From NCBI GenBank assembly GCA_001873075.1, contig MNYL01000133.1:1-5783 (forward strand): DNA of 5,783 nucleotides, given 5' to 3'. A program made the translations under genes and the position numbers. The stretch's first letter is position 1. Every line of letters starts with the position of its first letter. The notes under the pieces are model-generated. The model searched no databases. It saw only the letters and a list, made by a program, of their open reading frames with translations, and was not told the DNA's origin. Shown piece after piece: positions 1-4,960 of this stretch. The stretch is from Fibrobacteres bacterium CG2_30_45_31. Its GTDB lineage: Bacteria > Fibrobacterota > Fibrobacteria > Fibrobacterales > Fibrobacteraceae.

Positions 1-300
1 GCAAAATCTTTTGTGAAAGAAGCCGATGTGGCTCTTGAAGTAAATGCGTTGCGTGCCTTGGATATTTCAGGCAAGGTCAATCTGGTAGGTTTTGATCATC
101 CTTCAGTAGAGGATTTCGGCGTGTACAAACGTTACACCTACCGCGTTACTTCCAATGCGGACTTCCAAGTGATGCTTCATTTTATGGATGCATACCAAAA
201 GTCTCCGGTTCGTATCGGCGTTCAGAAAATGGAAATGCGAGCTGCTAACAAAGATGCCCTAGCGACAACGATGAAGCTAGTCATGTACGTTACTCGCTAA
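1..300 (+). CDS. PilO/GspM-like pilus or type II secretion assembly protein, C-terminal part (5' truncated)
   Basis: The reading frame is open from base 1 and ends at TAA 298-300, so 99 C-terminal residues are visible. The GTG at 13 is an internal valine codon, not a start. The visible part has an alternating strand-helix-strand pattern: a strand around YKRYTYRVTSN (residues 38-48), a helix around FQVMLHFMDAYQKS, a strand around VRIGVQKMEMRA, and a final strand around TTMKLVMYVTR that ends the protein. This is the layout of the ferredoxin-like periplasmic domain of PilO and GspM. In the family, these inner-membrane proteins connect the cytoplasmic platform to the outer parts of type IV pilus or type II secretion machines. 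The usual N-terminal membrane helix and coiled coil would lie upstream of the window. It appears to be the upstream member of the same transcript as rsmD, 9 nt away. The assignment rests on fold pattern only; another small ferredoxin-like protein is possible. Confidence 0.5.
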   Translation, partial: AKSFVKEADVALEVNALRALDISGKVNLVGFDHPSVEDFGVYKRYTYRVTSNADFQVMLHFMDAYQKSPVRIGVQKMEMRAANKDALATTMKLVMYVTR

Positions 301-304
301 AAGG
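299..304 (+). promoter_or_regulatory. Ribosome binding site for rsmD
   Basis: AAAAGG sits 5 nt before the ATG at 310 and overlaps the stop codon of the preceding gene. It supports both the rsmD start and translational coupling to the upstream gene. Confidence 0.55.
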
Positions 305-309
305 TTCTA

Positions 310-843
310 ATGGCCATTCGAGTGACTGGCGGCGTTTTTGGGAGCCGCATGATCCCTTCTCCCCCAACTACAAAGACCAGACCTACAGCCTCCGTTACGC
401 GCGAGGCGCTGTTCAATATTATTCCTGATGTGGATGGCTTTGTGATGTTGGATCTTTTTGCAGGAAGTGGAATTATGGGCATTGAAGCCTTGAGTCGCGG
501 TGCGTCTAAAGTGTATGCAGTGGAGAAGAATAGTTCCCAGGCTCGATTGATTTATAAGGCGTACCAGATGTTGGATATAGGTTCATCGCTTTGCTTGCTT
601 ACTAAGAATGTGCTGACTTTGGCCGCAGACGCTTGCCCTGAAACCGATGGATTTGATTTGATTTATGCCGATCCTCCGTTTATTTATGAATACCCTGATT
701 TGCGTCCTTTTTTGAAATGGCTGAAGCCTGGGGGTACCGCGGTATTTGAAGCCCCGAGTAGATCTCTTCCTTTATGGAGCAAAGAAGGCGAGGTTCGCCG
801 TTATGGAGAGTCCTCCCTGATTTTCTTCCGCACATCTTTGTAA
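310..843 (+). CDS. rsmD: 16S rRNA (guanine(966)-N(2))-methyltransferase RsmD
   Basis: This protein of 177 residues is a class I SAM-dependent methyltransferase. In the family it methylates N2 of G966 of 16S rRNA in the assembled small subunit, in the cytoplasm. Visible signatures are the N-terminal RsmD hallmark RPTASVTREALFNII (residues 24-38), the SAM-binding glycine loop LDLFAGSG (47-54) followed by GIEALSRGA, the acidic ribose-binding motif VEKN with E72, and the catalytic DPPF motif (121-124) typical of N-directed amino methyltransferases. The length is slightly below the E. coli protein (198) but normal for the family. The ATG at 310 follows a good AAAAGG and gives the expected N-terminus beginning near the R-x-GG segment (IRVTGG). 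The stop at 841-843 lies 9 nt before coaD; rsmD followed by coaD is a widespread gene order, which strengthens both assignments. No oddities were seen. Confidence 0.95.
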   Translation: MAIRVTGGVFGSRMIPSPPTTKTRPTASVTREALFNIIPDVDGFVMLDLFAGSGIMGIEALSRGASKVYAVEKNSSQARLIYKAYQMLDIGSSLCLLTKNVLTLAADACPETDGFDLIYADPPFIYEYPDLRPFLKWLKPGGTAVFEAPSRSLPLWSKEGEVRRYGESSLIFFRTSL

Positions 844-852
844 TTTTGGCAC

Positions 853-1362
853 ATGGAAAATCAATCTTTTCGCGGCGCCGTTTTTGCCGGATCTTTTGAT
901 CCCTTTACTCTTGGGCATTTAGATGTCGTTCAAAAGGCGTCTTTGCTTTTTGATAAAGTGATTGTGTTAGTTGCCGAAAATACAGCGAAGCGTGCGCTTT
1001 TTTCGACAGAGGTTCGTGTGCGGCTGATCAAAAAATCGGTAGAGTCTTTTTCCAATGTGGAAGTGGATACCTATTCAGGTCTTACTGTAGATTATCTTAA
1101 ACAAAAGCATTTTCGTTATTTGGTTCGTGGTATTCGCAGTGGTGCTGATTTGGAATGGGAACGTTCTATTGCATGGAATAATCAACAATTGTACCCGGAA
1201 TGTGAAACGGTATTTTTCCCCAGCGACGTACAGTATTTGGCCGTTTCCAGTAGTGTGGTTCGTGAACTTTTGAAATATGGGGGCGGAATAGCTTCGCTCA
1301 TCCCAGCGAGCATTCAAGAGATGCTTATGAAAGAATGGAGTCTTATTAAATGTTCGGATTAA
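853..1362 (+). CDS. coaD: Phosphopantetheine adenylyltransferase (PPAT)
   Basis: This 169-residue protein is the penultimate enzyme of coenzyme A synthesis. The family transfers AMP from ATP to 4'-phosphopantetheine, giving dephospho-CoA and pyrophosphate, in the cytoplasm. It is a nucleotidyltransferase with a Rossmann-like fold. The visible signatures are GSFDPFTLGH (13-22), which carries the TxGH ATP-binding motif with catalytic H22; K46, aligning with E. coli K42; the RGIR motif (92-95) followed by the D-x-E-W-E segment and the N-N of AWNNQQL; and the SSSVVREL motif (132-139) that grips the triphosphate. It is about 10 residues longer than E. coli CoaD, mostly at the two ends. The start at 853 is the only ATG placed correctly before the motif, although no clear Shine-Dalgarno precedes it. 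With a 9-nt gap from rsmD, coupling to rsmD translation is plausible. Its last 13 nt overlap the rhomboid gene. Confidence 0.96.
   Translation: MENQSFRGAVFAGSFDPFTLGHLDVVQKASLLFDKVIVLVAENTAKRALFSTEVRVRLIKKSVESFSNVEVDTYSGLTVDYLKQKHFRYLVRGIRSGADLEWERSIAWNNQQLYPECETVFFPSDVQYLAVSSSVVRELLKYGGGIASLIPASIQEMLMKEWSLIKCSD
1337..1340 (+). promoter_or_regulatory. Ribosome binding site for the rhomboid gene, inside coaD
   Basis: GGAG lies 9 nt before the ATG at 1350, within the 3' end of coaD. It supports the rhomboid start that overlaps coaD by 13 nt, in preference to a later internal start. Confidence 0.55.
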
Positions 1363-2165
1363 AACCTTTTCGTGAATTAACCTCCCCAGTGAGGATTCTT
1401 CTCTTGATCAATACGGCCTTTTTTGTTTTGAACCTATTGGGTTCACTACTGCGTATTGATACACAAACTTTTCTTCTAGGACATTTTGCATTGATCCCGG
1501 ATGCTTATACAGAGGTATGGCGCTATTTGACGTATGCGTTTCTCCATGGTGGCGTTTGGCACTTTCTTTTTAATATGATGATTCTCTGGTCTTTTGGTGA
1601 CGATGTTGCCCTCTATATGGGGAATCGTTGGTTTTTGTTTTTGTACCTATTCTCGGCTATATTTGCAGGCCTTTTCAGCATTCCCTTTTATCTTTTTTCA
1701 CATCAATTTGCGGTCATCTTGGGCGCTTCTGGTGCCTTGATGGGAGTTCTTGTGGCATACGCAAAACTCTTCCCAGATCGTATGATTCTCATTTTCTTTA
1801 TTCTTCCTTTAAAAATTAAACATGCGATTTGGGTATTCATTGCCTTAGATCTTTTTCTTTCTAGAAGTGGGGATTCCATTGCACACTACACTCACTTGGG
1901 TGGCGTTGTTTCGGGTTTTATTTGCATGTATTTTTATTCGAAAAATTTTTCTTGGAATATGCTTCGAGGTGAAATAAAAAATCGCCGAGAAAAGTCTTCG
2001 GCCTCCGATAAAATATTAGAGGGCGAAGTGGGTTATATTGACCAAGATCAACAGTTGAATATGATTCTTCAGAAGGTGAGTCGCAGTGGTGTAAACTCTT
2101 TGACAGAATCAGAAAAGGCATATTTAATTAGGGCGAGTGAAGAACGTAAACGTCGTTCTCACTGA
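1350..2165 (+). CDS. Rhomboid family intramembrane serine protease with soluble C-terminal domain
   Basis: This 271-residue polytopic membrane protein carries the complete rhomboid active site. WRYLTYAFLHGGVWH (57-71) leads into H71-xxx-N75, matching the oxyanion-hole H/N pair of GlpG. GASG (125-128) contains the nucleophile S127. HYTHLGG (179-185) contains the catalytic H182. Hydrophobic helices lie at about 14-34, 60-83, 93-116, 121-140, 145-167 and 179-197, consistent with the six-helix rhomboid core. The family cleaves transmembrane segments of membrane proteins; no substrate can be read from this sequence. After the last helix comes a charged linker and a conserved-looking helical tail (about 222-262, including LTESEKAYL), which resembles a C-terminal domain of Bacteroidota-type rhomboids, catalogued I believe as DUF6576. 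The gene overlaps coaD by 13 nt. TGA at 2163 is followed immediately by an in-frame TAG, a tandem stop. Confidence 0.93.
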   Translation: MFGLKPFRELTSPVRILLLINTAFFVLNLLGSLLRIDTQTFLLGHFALIPDAYTEVWRYLTYAFLHGGVWHFLFNMMILWSFGDDVALYMGNRWFLFLYLFSAIFAGLFSIPFYLFSHQFAVILGASGALMGVLVAYAKLFPDRMILIFFILPLKIKHAIWVFIALDLFLSRSGDSIAHYTHLGGVVSGFICMYFYSKNFSWNMLRGEIKNRREKSSASDKILEGEVGYIDQDQQLNMILQKVSRSGVNSLTESEKAYLIRASEERKRRSH

Positions 2166-2173
2166 TAGAATTT

Positions 2174-2177
2174 GAGG
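2174..2177 (+). promoter_or_regulatory. Ribosome binding site that decides the PfkB kinase start
   Basis: GAGG lies 8 nt before the ATG at 2186. The in-frame GTG at 2177 overlaps this motif and has no Shine-Dalgarno of its own at proper spacing, so the ATG is the better start. The protein then begins MKKVLGLGAALVD, the normal beginning of this kinase family. Confidence 0.7.
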
Positions 2178-2185
2178 TGTTATTC

Positions 2186-3154
2186 ATGAAGAAAGTATTA
2201 GGTTTAGGCGCGGCTTTGGTGGATATGCTAATTCAAGTGGATGATACTTGGATTGCGAAAACAGGAAAATCCAAGGGTGGGATGACCATGGTGGATTTTC
2301 CAGAGATGAAAAAATACTTGGAAAGCGTTCTTACGCCAACGCTTGTTCCAGGGGGTTCTGCTTGTAATACCATGGTGGGTTTTGCTCGTCTTGGTGGGAA
2401 TTCTTCTTTTATTGCCAAGGTGGGCAAAGATTCACTGGGAGAAGTTTTTGAAAAACATTTAGCGGACTCTCACGTGGAATCGAAGCTGGGCCATTCTTCT
2501 CTTGCTACAGGATGCGTTCTCGCGGCGGTCACTCCCGATGCACAGCGCACTATGTACACGTATCTTGGGGCTTCCAATGATCTTTCTTCTAAAGACATTG
2601 TCCCTGAAATTTTTAAAGGGGTGGGTCTCCTTTACATGGAAGGATACCGCGCTTATGATGCGGAATGCTTTAAGTTTGCTGTTGAAACAGCGCGCGCACA
2701 AGGAGTTATGACCGCTCTTGATTTTGGTTCTTTTGGAGTGGTTCATGATTGTCGGCCACTTTTCGATACGCTTTTCAAAGAAAAAATGGTCGATATTGTC
2801 ATTGCTAATGAGGATGAAGCACGCGCGTATACGGGCCTTGAAGAAGAAGCCGCTTTGGAACAACTTTCGAAGCTTGCTAAAATTGCTGTGGTGAAAATAG
2901 GCTCTCGTGGTGCTTTGATCGCGAAGGATTCTGTAGTCACCAAGGTGGAGGCTCGCCTCGTAAAAGCGGTAGATACTACAGGGGCTGGTGATCTTTGGGC
3001 CTCGGGTTTTCTTTTTGGTTTGCTTTCCGGTTGGGATATGAAAAAGTGTGGCAACTTGGCGAGTCTTGTCGCTTCGGAAGTGGTTCAAGTGCTTGGGCCT
3101 AAAATTCCAGAAGAGGGTTGGAAACGTATTAAAATAGGGATGGTAACACTATGA
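2186..3154 (+). CDS. PfkB-family kinase, adenosine kinase-like
   Basis: This 322-residue cytoplasmic kinase is of the ribokinase/PfkB fold, transferring the ATP gamma-phosphate to a sugar or nucleoside hydroxyl. The first PfkB signature is GGSACNTMVGFARLGG (56-71). NEDEA (208-212) is the N-x-x-E magnesium/phosphate motif. DTTGAGD (263-269) is the second signature, with anion-hole glycines and catalytic base D269. Several segments match the bacterial proteins usually annotated adenosine kinase: RTMYTYLGAS (121-130), MEGYRAYD (151-158), VDIVIANEDEA, and a C-terminal GPKIPEEGW (304-312). Adenosine is therefore the likeliest substrate (adenosine + ATP to AMP + ADP, purine salvage), but substrate choice in PfkB proteins cannot be proved from motifs, and another nucleoside or sugar is possible. 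The start is set at ATG 2186 from the ribosome binding site. The stop overlaps the next gene in an ATGA junction, a sign of translational coupling. Confidence 0.88.
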   Translation: MKKVLGLGAALVDMLIQVDDTWIAKTGKSKGGMTMVDFPEMKKYLESVLTPTLVPGGSACNTMVGFARLGGNSSFIAKVGKDSLGEVFEKHLADSHVESKLGHSSLATGCVLAAVTPDAQRTMYTYLGASNDLSSKDIVPEIFKGVGLLYMEGYRAYDAECFKFAVETARAQGVMTALDFGSFGVVHDCRPLFDTLFKEKMVDIVIANEDEARAYTGLEEEAALEQLSKLAKIAVVKIGSRGALIAKDSVVTKVEARLVKAVDTTGAGDLWASGFLFGLLSGWDMKKCGNLASLVASEVVQVLGPKIPEEGWKRIKIGMVTL

Positions 3155-3912
3155 ACGAAAAAAAAGATTTGGAATGGATACCGCTTCAGTCTTTTGGGAC
3201 TATTGAAGATGCAGAAGTGCTGACTTCAATTCTTGATGAAAATGAAATTCCTTATGACATGGTGAGCGACGCAAATTCCAGTGGGGATCCTCTCGGGCTC
3301 GATTTTCAAAATCGAGGTGCTGATGCTGTTATTGTCCATGTACTTGCAAAAGATATCGAGCGGGCTCGCAAAGTTTTGGAAGTTTCGGCAGGGGATGGTA
3401 ATTCAATAGAAATAGCTGCTGACGATTATCTCGCTTCTTTTGGTGAAGAAGAGCTTCTTGATATTTTGAAAGCTCCCGATGAATGGACTCCGGTGGACTA
3501 CGCCTTGGCGCTTCGCTTATTGAAAGAACAACATGGTAAAGAATTCACCGAAGCCGAACTTATCCAATTTCGCGAAGAGCGCATTAAGGAATTAGCAACG
3601 CCTTTAGCCGCCGGAACATCCAATCTGGTTTTGGGTTTTATTGCGGGTGTAGTTTCGGTGGTGTTCAGTGTGATGAGCTTTTTTACTCTCAACAATGCTC
3701 ATTTTTTGTATGTGCTCATGATTTGTTTTTTAGCCGCATGCCTGGTCGTGATTTCTGGTTGGAATTGGTCTTTCCGTCGCAAGCGTTTGCCTGATGGCAG
3801 TAAAGCCTATGTGTACGAAACCAAAGGCCGTTCTTTTGGGCGTATTGTATTAGTCATCGGAGCTTTGGCTCTCGTTTTAACTACTGTGGCGGTTCTTGTA
3901 AGAACGGTTTAA
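3151..3912 (+). CDS. Uncharacterised membrane protein with DUF2007-like N-terminal domain and three C-terminal helices
   Basis: This 253-residue protein has no confident function. Residues about 9-77 read as a DUF2007-type module: a strand (WIPLQSFGTIEDAEVL), a helix covering DAEVLTSILDENEIPYDMV, a variable loop, then VIVHVLAKDIERARKVLE. This small ferredoxin-like domain is called 'putative signal transducing protein' in databases. Residues about 91-150 form an acidic helical segment with two repeated-looking helices (ASFGEEELLDILKAPDEW and FTEAELIQFREERIKEL), resembling a segment that follows this domain in other bacteria. Three membrane helices follow at about 156-178, 183-204 and 229-250, with a basic loop RRKRLPDG (209-216) between the last two. 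By the positive-inside rule that loop should be cytoplasmic. The start ATG overlaps the kinase stop by 4 nt, with AGGG 11 nt upstream. It is the last gene of the plus-strand operon. Confidence 0.8.
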   Translation: MNEKKDLEWIPLQSFGTIEDAEVLTSILDENEIPYDMVSDANSSGDPLGLDFQNRGADAVIVHVLAKDIERARKVLEVSAGDGNSIEIAADDYLASFGEEELLDILKAPDEWTPVDYALALRLLKEQHGKEFTEAELIQFREERIKELATPLAAGTSNLVLGFIAGVVSVVFSVMSFFTLNNAHFLYVLMICFLAACLVVISGWNWSFRRKRLPDGSKAYVYETKGRSFGRIVLVIGALALVLTTVAVLVRTV

Positions 3913-3925
3913 AAAGACGTTTAAC

Positions 3926-3959
3926 AGGCAAGCTCTGAAATGGGATTCTTGAGGAGCCT
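3926..3959. terminator. Weak hairpin candidate in the convergent intergenic gap
   Basis: The 48-bp gap between two converging operons is where transcription should end from both sides. It holds an imperfect stem: AGGC (3926-3929) pairs with GCCT (3956-3959), and after a small internal loop CTC (3933-3935) pairs with GAG (3951-3953). Read on the minus strand, it is followed about 10 nt later by TTTTT (3915-3911), which would serve the radical SAM operon. The stem is short, the loop is 15 nt and the T-run is not adjacent, so this is a weak call. No convincing plus-strand terminator was found. Confidence 0.2.
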
Positions 3960-3960
3960 A

Positions 3961-4824
3961 TTAATACACCTTGACTTTTGCTGGAATTTCTTTGCGTATT
4001 CTTTCAGCGATAGATTCCAAAAAGAATTTGTCGAGAGGAAACACCCGAGGACGTGCGGTGTGTCGAATGACCCCATAAAGTTGGACTTCCATGAGATTCT
4101 TAGGGTTCTTTTCGTAGATCCGTTTGACGCGATCAATATAAAGATTGATTTCTTTATCGGAAGGAATGTCTGAATCCACTTGGCAGAAAAGCGTTTGTAT
4201 GCAAATGGGGAAATCTACAATCGTCTTTTCGATTCCTACTTGAATCTTATCTAACGAATAAGGGGTGACATTAATTTTTTGAAACCACTCTTCACTCCCT
4301 GCATCCAATTTTGTCCAAATTTCTCCGTTCTTTTCGGTGAGGTAGCGGAGCCCTTCACGGACGCGGGGCTTTTCTAGTTGGGTTGCGTTAGTGATAAGCG
4401 TTAATTTGAGATTGTATTCGGAATGGCGTTGTTGAATTTCGCGTAAGCGCTTACAAACTAAAGGGAATTCAGGTACAAGTGTGGATTCTCCATCACCGGA
4501 GAGGCTAATGTCTTTAATGCGGCGTTGTTCGGAATTTACTTCTTTGAAGTTGGAAAAATTGGCAAGGCCATTCTTTTCATATTCCGCAATGAGAATCTCT
4601 ATTTCATGATCAATACGATCAATATCAATTTTGGCAGAGGGCCCTGGAATTGTACGATCCACTTGACAATAGACACAATCAAATGAGCAGCGTTTATCCA
4701 GATTGAGATTTACACCGATAGAAAGTCCCCCAGCGCGGCGACTAATAACGGGATAGACCCACACATTATTTTCCCACAGTCGAGAGTGATCGGACCATGC
4801 TTTTTTTAAGGCAACATCATTCAT
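3961..4824 (-). CDS. Radical SAM enzyme, TYW1-like (COG0731-type), substrate unknown
   Basis: This 287-residue protein carries the radical SAM cluster motif CSFDCVYC (C46, C50, C53), which binds a [4Fe-4S] cluster that cleaves SAM to a 5'-deoxyadenosyl radical. Upstream, VYPVISRRAGGLSIGVNLN (23-41) forms the first strand of the barrel and is typical of one conserved uncharacterised family. SLSGDGESTL (108-117) is the SAM-binding glycine/GE motif, and TLITNAT (142-148) follows as a further barrel strand. The overall pattern recalls the radical SAM part of TYW1, the wyosine-forming tRNA enzyme, but there is no flavodoxin domain and no evidence that it acts on tRNA. Three further cysteines (124, 208, 214) do not form an obvious second cluster motif. 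The start overlaps the zinc-ribbon gene by 8 nt with no good Shine-Dalgarno, so it is probably translationally coupled to it. It is the last gene of the minus-strand unit. Confidence 0.88.
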   Translation of the reverse strand: MNDVALKKAWSDHSRLWENNVWVYPVISRRAGGLSIGVNLNLDKRCSFDCVYCQVDRTIPGPSAKIDIDRIDHEIEILIAEYEKNGLANFSNFKEVNSEQRRIKDISLSGDGESTLVPEFPLVCKRLREIQQRHSEYNLKLTLITNATQLEKPRVREGLRYLTEKNGEIWTKLDAGSEEWFQKINVTPYSLDKIQVGIEKTIVDFPICIQTLFCQVDSDIPSDKEINLYIDRVKRIYEKNPKNLMEVQLYGVIRHTARPRVFPLDKFFLESIAERIRKEIPAKVKVY

Positions 4825-4957
4825 GAATATAACCGCACTTATCGCAGGTGAGTTTGTAACTGTTATCGGGGTCCACGATCATAATACCCTTGCAACCCTC
4901 TTTGGGGCAAGGGAGTTCCCCCGGTTCGACTTCGCGGTAGGTCTGTTTTTCTTCCAT
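4817..4957 (-). CDS. 46-residue zinc-ribbon microprotein
   Basis: This small gene encodes 46 residues. It contains CPKEGC (17-22) and CDKCGY (38-43), so four cysteines at 17, 22, 38 and 41 are arranged as two knuckles separated by 15 residues. This is the signature of a zinc ribbon, here of CX4C-CX2C type. The N-terminal 16 residues are charged and proline/glutamate-rich; the C-terminus is HE. A strong Shine-Dalgarno (GAAAGG, 4970-4965) lies 7 nt before the ATG. The gene starts 3 nt after the aldo/keto reductase stop and overlaps the radical SAM start by 8 nt, which supports a genuine coupled gene. No specific function can be named. Zinc ribbons of this size bind nucleic acid or a protein partner, and the context makes the radical SAM enzyme the first partner to consider (inference). 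Confidence 0.82.
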   Translation of the reverse strand: MEEKQTYREVEPGELPCPKEGCKGIMIVDPDNSYKLTCDKCGYIHE

Positions 4958-4960
4958 GGA

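Noticed and set aside
2743..3054. Antisense frame of 103 codons in the same kinase gene
   Set aside because: It overlaps both the kinase and the other antisense frame, has no ribosome binding site that stands out, and its Ser/Ala/Lys-rich product shows no recognisable fold.
2459..3088. Long antisense frame of 209 codons on the minus strand within the kinase gene
   Set aside because: It lies wholly opposite a gene with complete PfkB motifs. Its translation is rich in scattered Arg, His, Phe and Ser with no domain pattern, as expected of a shadow frame.
3892..3905. Inverted repeat GTTCTTGTAAGAAC at the end of the membrane protein gene
   Set aside because: It is a 5-6-bp stem with a 2-4-nt loop within the last codons, has little GC and is followed by only three T residues, so it is not a credible terminator or operator.
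3907..3924. Direct repeat GTTTAA, 12 nt apart, in the convergent gap
   Set aside because: A 6-nt AT-rich repeat is expected by chance and has no flanking features.
4608..4627. Tandem-looking GATCAATA / GATCAATA in the radical SAM gene
   Set aside because: It encodes a run of I-D-R-I-D in a helix and is a codon-level coincidence, not a repeat element.
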